DNA of 64,000 nt from the NCBI RefSeq assembly GCF_017826695.1, contig NZ_JAFFZW010000006.1:124001-188000 (forward strand), read 5' to 3'. Shown here piece by piece: positions 24,499 through 32,549 of the stretch. Position 1 is the first letter of the stretch. Every line of letters starts with the position of its first letter. Position numbers and translations under genes: made by a program. The stretch comes from Pseudomonas alliivorans. GTDB taxonomy: Bacteria; Pseudomonadota; Gammaproteobacteria; Pseudomonadales; Pseudomonadaceae. Under the pieces are notes generated by a model. That model searched no databases and had not been told where the DNA came from. It saw nothing but the letters and a program-made list of their open reading frames with translations.

Positions 24499-25394
24499 TG
24501 AGCATCGCCGGTAAACGCGCATTGATAACGGGCATCCACGGTTTCACAGGAAGCTTCATGGCCACCGAACTCGCAGCTCAGGGTTGCGAGGTCGTCGGCA
24601 TGGGCAGCCAGCCGTCGGACAGCGATAACTACCATCAGGTCGATCTGCTGGATGTGAACGGCCTGACTGCGCTGCTTGCCAGGATCCAGCCGGATATCGT
24701 CGTCCACCTCGCCGCGCTGGCCTTCGTGGGTCACGGCTCACCGGAAGCGTTCTATCAGGTGAACCTGATCGGCACACGCAACCTGCTGGAGGCCATCGAC
24801 GCCAGCGGAAAAACGCCCGAGTGCGTCCTGCTTGCCAGCAGCGCCAACGTCTACGGCAATGCGTCCTCCGGCATGCTGGATGAAACGACGATTCCCGCTC
24901 CCGCCAACGACTATGCCGTGAGCAAGCTGGCCATGGAGTACATGGCAAGCCTCTGGCACGCCCGGCTGCCGCTGGTGATCACGCGCCCGTTCAACTACAC
25001 CGGGGTCGGGCAGGCCGAAAACTTCCTGCTGCCCAAGATCGTGTCCCACTTCACAAGAAGAGAGAGCACCATCGAACTGGGCAACCTGGACGTATGGCGA
25101 GATTTCAGCGATGTGCGCGCCGTTACCAGCGCCTATCGGGGTTTGCTGGAAGCCCGGCCTTTGGGGAAGACCCTCAACGTATGCTCGGGCGTGACGCACT
25201 CGCTGCGTGAGGTGATCGAGATGTGCCAGGACATCACCGGGCATGAGATCGAGGTTCGCGTGAACCCTGATTTCGTTCGCGACAATGAAGTGAAGACGTT
25301 GTGTGGGTGCAACGTCCGGCTCAAACGATCAGTGCCGGGATGGAGTACGCCGCCCCTGCGCGAAACCCTGGAATGGATGTTGTCTGCCCGCTGA
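24498..25394 (+). CDS. rmd: GDP-4-keto-6-deoxy-D-mannose reductase (GDP-D-rhamnose synthesis)
   Basis: A 298-residue extended SDR reductase that completes GDP-D-rhamnose formation from the Gmd product. It has 'ITGIHGFTGSFMATELAAQG' at the N-terminus, 'LLASSANVYGN' (about 111-121), 'PANDYAVSKLAMEYMASLW' (about 135-153; catalytic YxxxK) and 'VITRPFNYTGVGQAENFLLPKI'. Start and gmd stop share a base (TGATG), giving tight coupling. In Pseudomonas this pair supplies D-rhamnose to lipopolysaccharide. Fucose synthase (Fcl) is less likely given length, lack of an epimerase signature and lineage. A perfect hairpin ends the operon. Confidence 0.93.
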   Translation: MSIAGKRALITGIHGFTGSFMATELAAQGCEVVGMGSQPSDSDNYHQVDLLDVNGLTALLARIQPDIVVHLAALAFVGHGSPEAFYQVNLIGTRNLLEAIDASGKTPECVLLASSANVYGNASSGMLDETTIPAPANDYAVSKLAMEYMASLWHARLPLVITRPFNYTGVGQAENFLLPKIVSHFTRRESTIELGNLDVWRDFSDVRAVTSAYRGLLEARPLGKTLNVCSGVTHSLREVIEMCQDITGHEIEVRVNPDFVRDNEVKTLCGCNVRLKRSVPGWSTPPLRETLEWMLSAR

Positions 25395-25478
25395 TGATCG
25401 GTGTCTGAACAGGCCTGTTGTACACGTCCACTGGACCTGTTCGAAACGGGAAGCGCTGTTTCTGTCAGTCAGGCCCTG

Positions 25479-25502
25479 TAAAACCCGCAGACGCGGGTTT
25501 TA
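25479..25502 (+). terminator. Terminator after gmd-rmd
   Basis: TAAAACCCGC (25479-25488) and GCGGGTTTTA (25493-25502) form a perfect 10-pair stem with a four-base loop. The right arm ends in TTTT, and the mirrored AAAA on the left makes it potentially bidirectional. It lies 85 bases past the rmd stop. Confidence 0.75.
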
Positions 25503-25821
25503 CCGATTTGCGGCGCTTCGTTCGAGCTTCTATCCAGCCTTGGCTTCCGACAGCCGGTCAAAATGATTGCCAATACAAGTCGTAAAGCTGCCCTGCGCAT
25601 AAGCGTTGCCTCCTGTTATAGCAATCAGAATTTCAAGATGATCGCGTGCGCGGGAATCGACTCCCCAGACGTCAGTAGCATGTTCCGTTTCCGTGCAACT
25701 CGTGCCGTCGCGCTCGACAATGGCGCGCCCAGGCGCAAAACCATCAGCGGCATGTTGATCTCGACGCCCCTAAAACCACGCTCCTGATCCCCCGGCACGA
25801 ATCCTGCTCTGGCACATTCAA

Positions 25822-25835
25822 TCTTGTATACATGA
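25822..25835. promoter_or_regulatory. GTATAC palindrome, probable GntR operator
   Basis: TCTTGTATACATGA is a near-perfect palindrome (TC-W-TGTATACA-W-GA) ending one base before the atzF ATG. Central GTATAC cores flanked by T/A are common in operators of FCD-type GntR regulators, and the operon ends with such a regulator at 35151. Binding here would block transcription start or early elongation. Confidence 0.55.
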
Positions 25836-27656
25836 ATGAACACGCCAATGACTGCTCTCGATATCGCTGCCATTCAGACGTCACTCAGCACGGGCCAGAC
25901 CTCACTGGCGACTTTCCTTCAGGATCTGTACACGCAGATTGACGCAGACGACCGCCCGGAAATCTGGATTCACCGCGAGCCGCTTTCTCGTTTGCTCGAA
26001 AGGGCACAGACGCTCGGTGCTCTGGCGGAAGAACTGGGCGATGCGCTGTACGAAAGGCTGCCGCTGTTCGGCATTCCTTTCGCGGTGAAGGACAATTTCG
26101 ATGTTGCGGGTTTGCCCACCACGGCGGCCTGTCCCGAGTTTGCCTATCAGGCTCAGGCCACCGCACATGTGGTGCAGCGCCTGCTGGACAGCGGCGCGGT
26201 GTTGATCGGCAAGACCAATCTGGATCAATTCGCCACGGGATTGGTAGGGGTGCGCTCGCCGTATGGCGCGGTGCGCAATGCCTGTGATCCGGCATACGTC
26301 AGCGGAGGGTCGAGTTCGGGTTCTGCCGTGGCCGTGGCACGGGGTCATGTGTGCTTTGCCTTGGGCACGGACACGGCCGGGTCGGGCCGGGTGCCTGCGG
26401 GCTTCAACGGGATCGTCGGGCTCAAACCGAGCCTCGGGCTGTTCAGCAGTCGCGGTGTCGTTCCAGCCTGCAGGACGCTGGATTGTCCGTCGATCTTTGC
26501 CAATGACGTAGCGCAAGCCTGGCAGGTCGCGCAGGTGATGGCTGATTTCGATGCACTGGATTCGACCAGTGTCGCGGTGCAGGCGTTGCCGGTATTGCGT
26601 CGGGCGCGGCGGGTCGCGGTGCCGCAGCGCTGTGAATTCTTCGGCGATGCCCAGGCAGCCGCTGCGTTCGACAAGGCGTTGAAATCACTCGAGAGCGATC
26701 CGCAGGTCACGCTGACCTGCGTCGCATTCGAGGTCTTCGCCGAGGCCGCCGCCCTGCTCTATCAGGGCCCATGGGTCGCAGAACGGCGCGCGGCGGTCGG
26801 TGAATTTTTCGAGACGCATGCGACGGACATTCATCCCGTGGTGCGCAGCATTCTGCAAAGTGCCGATCAGTTCGACGCGGTGGACAGTTTCAAGGCGCGC
26901 TATCGCCTGGCCGAGCTGACTCGCGCGGCTGAAGCGCTGCTGGCCGAGGTCGATGTGCTGGTCGTGCCGACCGCACCCTGCATGCCGACCATCGAGGCCG
27001 TGCTGGCCGATCCGGTCGAGCTCAACTCGCGACTGGGTTATTACACCAACTTCGTCAACCTGATGAACATGAGTGCGCTGGCCATTCCGACGCATCGTCG
27101 TGACGACGGCCTTCCCGCAGGAATTACGCTGATCGGCCCGGCAGGCGCTGACCAGCGTCTTGCCGAGATCGCGGCAGGCTGGCAGGCCCACTTCGGTGCG
27201 AGCGATCAGCGCGACAGCGTGGCGCTGGCGCCCCTGCCCTTCAACGTCCCAACCGTTCAGGTTGCCGTGGTCGGCGCTCATCTTCAGGGCCAGCCGCTCA
27301 ACTGGCAATTGCTTGAAGGCGGCGCTCGTCTGCGCAGTCTCACCACGACCAGTGCGGACTATCGACTCTATGCGCTGGCGAACACCACACCCGCCAAACC
27401 CGGACTGGTTCGTGTGCCTGAGCAGGGCGCGAACATCGAAGTCGAGGTCTGGGAAATGCCGCTCAGCCAGTTCGGAGCCTTCGTCGCCGCCACTCCCGCA
27501 CCACTGGGCATCGGCTCGTTGCAGTTGGCCAACGGCCAATGGGTCAAGGGTTTCATCTGCGAGCCCGGCGGGCTTGCGGACGCGCAGGACATCACCGAAT
27601 TCAAAGGCTGGCGCGCCTACCGCGCTGCGAATACCACGTCTTCCAAGACTCATTGA
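25836..27656 (+). CDS. atzF: Allophanate hydrolase
   Basis: A 606-residue cytosolic amidase-signature enzyme that converts allophanate (urea-1-carboxylate) to ammonia and CO2. The catalytic Lys-Ser-Ser set is visible: K85 in 'PFAVKDNFDVAG', the Ser cluster in 'VSGGSSSGSAVAVARG' (155-170) and S183 in 'DTAGSGRVPAGF'. The C-terminal ~130 residues form the extra domain typical of AtzF/DUR1,2 ('VQVAVVGAHLQGQPLNWQLLEGGARL...'), separating it from generic amidases. The start is uncertain: ATG 25836 directly abuts the palindrome and lacks a clear ribosome site; ATG 25848 is an alternative. No urea carboxylase gene is nearby, so the allophanate must come from elsewhere, most likely the BiuH-like enzyme of this operon. 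Confidence 0.92.
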   Translation: MNTPMTALDIAAIQTSLSTGQTSLATFLQDLYTQIDADDRPEIWIHREPLSRLLERAQTLGALAEELGDALYERLPLFGIPFAVKDNFDVAGLPTTAACPEFAYQAQATAHVVQRLLDSGAVLIGKTNLDQFATGLVGVRSPYGAVRNACDPAYVSGGSSSGSAVAVARGHVCFALGTDTAGSGRVPAGFNGIVGLKPSLGLFSSRGVVPACRTLDCPSIFANDVAQAWQVAQVMADFDALDSTSVAVQALPVLRRARRVAVPQRCEFFGDAQAAAAFDKALKSLESDPQVTLTCVAFEVFAEAAALLYQGPWVAERRAAVGEFFETHATDIHPVVRSILQSADQFDAVDSFKARYRLAELTRAAEALLAEVDVLVVPTAPCMPTIEAVLADPVELNSRLGYYTNFVNLMNMSALAIPTHRRDDGLPAGITLIGPAGADQRLAEIAAGWQAHFGASDQRDSVALAPLPFNVPTVQVAVVGAHLQGQPLNWQLLEGGARLRSLTTTSADYRLYALANTTPAKPGLVRVPEQGANIEVEVWEMPLSQFGAFVAATPAPLGIGSLQLANGQWVKGFICEPGGLADAQDITEFKGWRAYRAANTTSSKTH

Positions 27657-27671
27657 TCAGGGGTAGCACCA

Positions 27672-28781
27672 ATGTCGAATGTCGATCGTCGCAGTTTCAT
27701 CAAACTGGCGGGCATTATCGGTCTCAGCGCGGCGCTGCCGTTCAGTCGGGTCTACGCAGCCGACGCCCCGCTGGTGGTGGGTTTCATTTACGTGGGCGCC
27801 CGTGATGACTTTGGTTACAACCAGGCCCATGCGCAGGCGGCCGCCATCATCAAGACACTGCCCAACGTCAAAGTGATCGAAGAAGAAAACGTTCCGGAAA
27901 CCGTGGCGGTGCAGAAGACCATGGAAGCGATGATCCGCCAGGACGGCGCGACGCTGATCTTCCCGACCTCTTTCGGTTACTTCGACCCGCACGTGGTCAA
28001 GGTGGCGAAGAAATACCCGGACGTGCGTTTCGCCCACTGTGGCGGATTGTGGAAAGCCGGTAGCGACCCGATGAACGCAGGCAGCTTCTTCGGCTACATC
28101 GACGAAGCCCAATACCTGAACGGCGTGGTGGCCGGACACATGAGCAAGTCGAAAAAGCTTGGTTTCGTCGCTGCCAAGCCGGTGCCGCAGGTGCTGCGCA
28201 ACCTGAACGCGTTTGCCATGGGCGCACGCTCCGTGGACCCGAGCATCGTCACTACCGTGATTTTCACCGGCGACTGGTCGTTGCCGATCAAGGAAGCGGA
28301 AGCCGCCAACAGCCTGATCGATCAAGGTTGCGATGTGCTTACCTGCCACGTCGACGGTCCCAAGGTCATTGTCGAAACGGCCGAAAAACGCGGTGCCATG
28401 ACCTGCGGTTACCACGCCAGCCAGGCAGCGCTCGCCCCCAAAGGCTATCTGACCGGCGCCGAATGGAACTGGGAAACGCCCTACAAAGCTCATGTCGCCG
28501 CTATCCGGAATGGCGCGCCGATGATCAATTTCCTGCGCGGCGGTTTGCGGGACGGTTTCGTCAAGACCTCGGCCTACGGGCCAGCCGTGAGTGCCGACGC
28601 CAGACAGAACGCCGACGCGATCAAGGCACAAATGATGGCGGGCAGCTTCGTGATTTTCAAAGGCCCGCTCAAGGACAATAAAGGCAAGGTGGTGATCGCC
28701 GACGGCGTGGCTCAGGCCCAGAACGATATCGTGCTGGAAAGCATGAATTATCTGGTGGAAGGCGTTGTTGGCCAGATCTGA
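27672..28781 (+). CDS. BMP-family ABC transporter substrate-binding protein
   Basis: A 369-residue periplasmic receptor of the basic-membrane-protein (BmpA/PnrA) family, which usually binds nucleosides or related nitrogenous molecules. It opens with a twin-arginine signal ('DRRSFIKLAGIIGLSAALPF', residues 5-24), predicting Tat export. The mature part begins 'PLVVGFIYVGARDDFGYNQAHAQAA' and includes 'ATLIFPTSFGYFDPHVVKVAKKYPDVRFAHCGG', a BMP landmark. It starts 16 bases after atzF and is followed by two permeases and an ATPase of the same transporter. In this operon the ligand is probably a ureide or urea-chain compound; purine-type ligands cannot be excluded. Confidence 0.92.
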   Translation: MSNVDRRSFIKLAGIIGLSAALPFSRVYAADAPLVVGFIYVGARDDFGYNQAHAQAAAIIKTLPNVKVIEEENVPETVAVQKTMEAMIRQDGATLIFPTSFGYFDPHVVKVAKKYPDVRFAHCGGLWKAGSDPMNAGSFFGYIDEAQYLNGVVAGHMSKSKKLGFVAAKPVPQVLRNLNAFAMGARSVDPSIVTTVIFTGDWSLPIKEAEAANSLIDQGCDVLTCHVDGPKVIVETAEKRGAMTCGYHASQAALAPKGYLTGAEWNWETPYKAHVAAIRNGAPMINFLRGGLRDGFVKTSAYGPAVSADARQNADAIKAQMMAGSFVIFKGPLKDNKGKVVIADGVAQAQNDIVLESMNYLVEGVVGQI

Positions 28782-28791
28782 GGAACGTCCG

Positions 28792-29901
28792 ATGTTGGTC
28801 TCGCGAACTCTGCGGCGTCTTGCCGTAGCGCTGCTGCCGAGCCTGCCGACGCTGTTGGCGGTGCTGTCGTCGTGCGTGCTGTTTCTGCTGTTCCTCGCGG
28901 TTCAGGGCAAGCCGGCCTGGCAGGCCCTGCATCTGGTCGGCGAAGGCGCATTCGGCTCATGGTTTGCGCTGGAGAACACCTTGCAGCGCGCGGCACCGTT
29001 GATGCTGACCGCGCTCTGCGTCGCGCTGCCGGCTAGAGCCGGACTGATCATTATCGGTGGCGAAGGTGCCTTGGTGCTCGGCGGGCTGGCAGCGGCGGTC
29101 ACACCGCTCTGGCTGCCGCCAGTGGCACCCTGGCTGATGCTCGGCTGCATGGGCCTCGTCGCGATGCTGACCGGTGCACTGTGGATCGGCCTGAGTGGCT
29201 GGATGCGCCAGCACCGGGGCGTCAATGAGACCATCAGCAGCCTGTTGCTGTCGTACATCGCGCTGGCGCTGTTCAGGCAAATGGTCGAAGGACCGTTGCG
29301 CGATCCGGCAAGCCTGAACAAGCCGTCCACGCCGCCGCTGGATGACGCCTATCTGGTCGGCACCATCAGCGACAGTTTCGAAGTGCACTGGGGACTTGTA
29401 GCCGGTGTGTTTGCCTGTCTGCTCGCGTACGTATTGGTGCGCCACAGCACCAAGGGTTTTGCCCTCGGGGTCGTCGGCGGCAACGTGCGTACGGCATTGA
29501 TGATCGGCTTGCCGGTGGATCGACTGATTCTGTTGAGCTGCCTGCTTGGCGGTGCGGCAGCCGGTCTGGCAGGCATGTTCGAAGTCACGGCGGTACAAGG
29601 CAGCGCCAACGTTGCGATGATCGCGGGGTATGGCACCAGCGGCATTCTGGTCGCGTTCGCCGCCCGCCATCATCCCTTGGCGATCATCTTCTGCGCGATC
29701 CTGCTGGGCGGTCTGGAGGCCAGCGGTGGCCTGTTGCAGCGTCGTCTCGGACTGCCGGATGCCACCACGCTGATTCTCGAAGGCTTGCTGTTTACCAATC
29801 TGTTGCTCTGGGAAGCCCTGAGCGGGCGTCTGGCGGCCTGGAAGATGAGGCTCGCGCCACCGCAGGCCAGCCTCGAAAAAGGAGCACTGCAACGTGGCTG
29901 A
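28792..29901 (+). CDS. ABC transporter permease (BMP/nucleoside-type), first subunit
   Basis: A 369-residue inner-membrane permease of the BPD_transp_2 (RbsC/YufP) type with about nine hydrophobic segments. It has the family segment 'EGALVLGGLAAAV' early and 'GLPVDRLILLSCLLGGAAAGLAGMFEVTAVQGSAN' (about 240-275). ATG 28792 has a GAGGAA site. A longer frame from 28765 lies inside the preceding gene and was rejected. Its end overlaps the second permease by eight bases. It forms the channel of the importer with the next gene and the ATPase at 32550. Confidence 0.9.
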   Translation: MLVSRTLRRLAVALLPSLPTLLAVLSSCVLFLLFLAVQGKPAWQALHLVGEGAFGSWFALENTLQRAAPLMLTALCVALPARAGLIIIGGEGALVLGGLAAAVTPLWLPPVAPWLMLGCMGLVAMLTGALWIGLSGWMRQHRGVNETISSLLLSYIALALFRQMVEGPLRDPASLNKPSTPPLDDAYLVGTISDSFEVHWGLVAGVFACLLAYVLVRHSTKGFALGVVGGNVRTALMIGLPVDRLILLSCLLGGAAAGLAGMFEVTAVQGSANVAMIAGYGTSGILVAFAARHHPLAIIFCAILLGGLEASGGLLQRRLGLPDATTLILEGLLFTNLLLWEALSGRLAAWKMRLAPPQASLEKGALQRG

Positions 29902-30814
29902 TATCGACCTGAGCACCTTTTTATTAGCCCTGCTGGCTGGATCGATCCGAGTCGGTACGCCGTTCCTTTTTGTCAGCCTGGGCGAATGCCTGACGGAAAT
30001 AAGTGGCCGCATCAATCTGGGGCTGGAAGGCATTCTGGTGGCCGGGGCCATGTCAGGCTATGCCGCTGCGTGTCTGACAGGCTCGGCCTGGCTGGGCGTG
30101 GGGGCAGCCGCCGGCGTCGGCCTGCTGCTGGGGCTGCTGCACGGCATTGCCTGCTCATTGCCACGGGTCAACGACATTGCGTTCGGCATTGCGCTGATCC
30201 TGCTCGGCACCGGTCTGGCGTTCTTTCTCGGCAAGGCGTTCATTCAGCCGCAAGCGCCCATGCTGCCGTCACTGGCGCTGGGTACATGGAGCGATGAAGA
30301 ACGTCTGCGCTCGGCATTGAACATCAACGTGCTGTTTTTCATCGGTGTGGCGCTGGCCTTTGCGTTGCACTGGGGGCTGCGCAGCACGCGCTGGGGCCTG
30401 ACGCTGAGACTGGTGGGTGATCACGCTGAAACCGCTCAGGCGCTGGGCTATCGGCCGATCCGGGTACGCATTGTCGCCACGGCCATCGGCGGTGCACTGG
30501 CGGGCATCGGCGGTGCGTACCTGTCCTTGTATTACCCCGGCAGCTGGAACGAAGGTCTGTCCAGCGGTCAGGGCCTGATGGCCGTGGCGCTGGTGATTTT
30601 CGCCCGTTGGCGGCCGCTCGCGTGTCTGTGGGCATCGCTGCTGTTCGGCGCAGCCGGTGCGATTGGCCCGGCGTTGCAGGCGGTGGGCATCAGCAGTGGC
30701 TACTACCTGTTCGCGGCCGCGCCCTACGCGCTGACCCTCGGCGTGATGTACGCGACCTGTCGACGTGGCCGCACCCTGAACGGCGCGCCCGGCGAATTGA
30801 GCATGACCCGATGA
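29894..30814 (+). CDS. ABC transporter permease (BMP/nucleoside-type), second subunit
   Basis: A 306-residue inner-membrane permease paired with the previous one. It carries the YufQ-like N-terminus 'ADIDLSTFLLALLAGSIRVGTPFLFVSLGECLTEISGRINLGLEGILVAGAM' and 'GYRPIRVRIVATAIGGALAGIGGAYLSLYYPGSW' (about 191-224). The start is GTG at 29894, overlapping the preceding gene by eight bases, with AAAGGAG upstream. About eight hydrophobic segments are present. Confidence 0.9.
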   Translation: MADIDLSTFLLALLAGSIRVGTPFLFVSLGECLTEISGRINLGLEGILVAGAMSGYAAACLTGSAWLGVGAAAGVGLLLGLLHGIACSLPRVNDIAFGIALILLGTGLAFFLGKAFIQPQAPMLPSLALGTWSDEERLRSALNINVLFFIGVALAFALHWGLRSTRWGLTLRLVGDHAETAQALGYRPIRVRIVATAIGGALAGIGGAYLSLYYPGSWNEGLSSGQGLMAVALVIFARWRPLACLWASLLFGAAGAIGPALQAVGISSGYYLFAAAPYALTLGVMYATCRRGRTLNGAPGELSMTR

Positions 30815-30838
30815 ACGCATTTCCAGAGGAGGCATGAC

Positions 30839-31864
30839 ATGGCCAGTGGTCTTGGTGGCTTGAACAAATCGCCCAATGGCGTGGTGATCGGTCTGGCGCA
30901 ACTGGCGCTTCCCGACCCGCACACCCGCGAAGCATTGTGGGCGCAAACCGAAAAAGTGGTGTCGATGGTCGCCAAGGCAAGGCGCAGCAATCCCGGCATG
31001 GACCTGATCGTGTTTCCCGAGTATTCGCTGCACGGTCTGTCCATGAGTACGGCACCGGACATCATGTGCAGCCTGGACGGTCCCGAAGTCGCGGCGCTGC
31101 GTCAGGCCTGCCGCGATCACCGCATCTGGGGCTGTTTCTCGATCATGGAAGCCAACCCTCACGGCAACCCGTTCAACAGCGGTCTGATCGTCGATGACAT
31201 GGGCGAGATTCAGCTCTACTACCGCAAGCTGCACCCGTGGGTGCCGGTCGAGCCCTGGGAGCCCGGCGATCTGGGCATACCGGTGTGCGACGGTCCACGC
31301 GGCAGCAAGCTGGCGCTGATCATCTGCCACGACGGCATGTTTCCCGAGATGGCCCGCGAGTGCGCCTACAAAGGCGCAGACATCATGCTGCGCACGGCGG
31401 GCTACACAGCGCCGATTCGCCACGCGTGGAAGATCACCAACCAGAGCAACGCCTTCACCAACCTGATGCAGACCGCCAGCGTTTGCATGTGCGGCTCCGA
31501 CGGCACCTTCGATTCGATGGGCGAAGCGATGTTCGTCGATTTCGACGGCACGATCATGGCCGAGGGCGGCGGACGCGCCGATGAAATCGTCTGCTGCGAA
31601 CTGCGCCCGGATCTGGTCCGTGAAGCGCGGATCAACTGGGGCGTGGAGAACAATATCTATCAATTCGGCCACCGCGGTTATGTCGCCGTCAAAGGCGGCG
31701 CACAGGACTGCCCTTACACCTACATGCACGATCTGGCGGCCGGGCAGTATCGCCTGCCGTGGGAAGCCGATGTGGTACACACCGACGGCCAAGCCTGCGG
31801 CTTCGATACGCCCCGGCGTACGTTCAAACCCACCCCGACGACGTGGAAGGAATCATCACGATGA
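30839..31864 (+). CDS. Formamidase-like nitrilase-superfamily amidase
   Basis: A 341-residue cytosolic C-N hydrolase closely resembling AmiF formamidases. The Glu-Lys-Cys triad is visible: E61 in 'IVFPEYSLHG', K130 in 'YYRKLHPW' and C163 in 'LIICHDGMFPE'; a helper Glu in 'PVEPWEPGD' is also present. AmiF hydrolyses formamide to formate and ammonia. In an operon for urea-chain degradation it may instead act on an N-acyl or carbamoyl intermediate, so the natural substrate is open. A strong AGAGGAGG site precedes the ATG; the end overlaps the next gene by four bases. Confidence 0.88.
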   Translation: MASGLGGLNKSPNGVVIGLAQLALPDPHTREALWAQTEKVVSMVAKARRSNPGMDLIVFPEYSLHGLSMSTAPDIMCSLDGPEVAALRQACRDHRIWGCFSIMEANPHGNPFNSGLIVDDMGEIQLYYRKLHPWVPVEPWEPGDLGIPVCDGPRGSKLALIICHDGMFPEMARECAYKGADIMLRTAGYTAPIRHAWKITNQSNAFTNLMQTASVCMCGSDGTFDSMGEAMFVDFDGTIMAEGGGRADEIVCCELRPDLVREARINWGVENNIYQFGHRGYVAVKGGAQDCPYTYMHDLAAGQYRLPWEADVVHTDGQACGFDTPRRTFKPTPTTWKESSR

Positions 31865-32547
31865 GCGAACGCCACCTCGCTTCCGAGCCTTATCCGTGGC
31901 CGTGGAACGGCCAGCTCAACGCACGCAACACTGCGCTGATCGTGATCGATATGCAGACCGACTTCTGCGGCGTCGGCGGGTATGTCGACAGCATGGGCTA
32001 CGACCTGGCACTGACCCGGGCGCCCATCGAGCCGATCAAGGGACTGCTTGCGCTGATGCGTCCGCTGGGCTTCACCATCATTCATACCCGCGAAGGCCAT
32101 CGCCCGGACCTCAGCGACCTGCCCGCCAACAAGCGCTGGCGTTCGCAGCGTATCGGTGCAGGCATCGGCGATCCCGGCCCGTGCGGCAAGATTCTGATAA
32201 GGGGCGAGCCCGGCTGGGAACTGATCGATGAACTCGCCCCGCTGCCCGGCGAGATCGTGATCGACAAGCCGGGCAAGGGTTCTTTCTACGCCACCGATCT
32301 TGAGCTGGTGCTGCGAACCCGGGGCATCGAAAACCTGATCCTCACGGGCATCACGACGGACGTGTGCGTGCACACCACCCTGCGTGACGCCAATGATCGC
32401 GGCTTCGAATGCATCCTGCTCGAGGACTGCTGCGGCGCGACCGACCCGGCCAACCACGCCGCGGCCCTGAGCATGATCAAGATGCAGGGCGGCGTGTTCG
32501 GTGCCGTCGGGCATTCATCGATGCTTCGCGATGTACTGGGAGCGTGA
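31861..32547 (+). CDS. biuH: Isochorismatase-fold cysteine hydrolase, probable biuret amidohydrolase
   Basis: A 228-residue cysteine hydrolase with the Asp-Lys-Cys triad D34 ('IDMQTDFCG'), K136 ('VIDKPGKGSF') and C169 ('GITTDVCVHT'). Several stretches match what I recall of Rhizobium biuret hydrolase BiuH: 'YPWPWNGQLN', 'FCGVGGYVDSMGYDL', 'THREGHRPDLSDLPANKRW'-like and 'QRIGAGIGDPGPCG'. BiuH converts biuret to allophanate and ammonia, exactly the substrate of AtzF at the start of this operon. The ATG overlaps the formamidase stop (ATGA). RutB-type ureidoacrylate hydrolase is a less likely alternative. The specific function is inference from motif and context. Confidence 0.78.
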   Translation: MSERHLASEPYPWPWNGQLNARNTALIVIDMQTDFCGVGGYVDSMGYDLALTRAPIEPIKGLLALMRPLGFTIIHTREGHRPDLSDLPANKRWRSQRIGAGIGDPGPCGKILIRGEPGWELIDELAPLPGEIVIDKPGKGSFYATDLELVLRTRGIENLILTGITTDVCVHTTLRDANDRGFECILLEDCCGATDPANHAAALSMIKMQGGVFGAVGHSSMLRDVLGA

Positions 32548-32549
32548 AC

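Larger units (their letters stand above)
25395..25835. other. 441-base intergenic region between rmd and atzF
   Basis: It contains the terminator of gmd-rmd at 25479 and, at its right end, the GTATAC palindrome overlapping the atzF start. The intervening ~320 bases show no convincing gene; the short frames there have no ribosome sites or family resemblance. The promoter of the long ureide operon must lie here. Confidence 0.5.

Noticed and set aside
25811..25826. Possible sigma-54 promoter (TGGCAC) before atzF
   Set aside because: The GC expected at -12 with ten-base spacing is absent (CT is found).
30269..31792. Minus-strand frame of ~500 codons opposite the permease and formamidase genes
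   Set aside because: Spans two well-supported plus-strand genes and their junction, which a real gene would not do.
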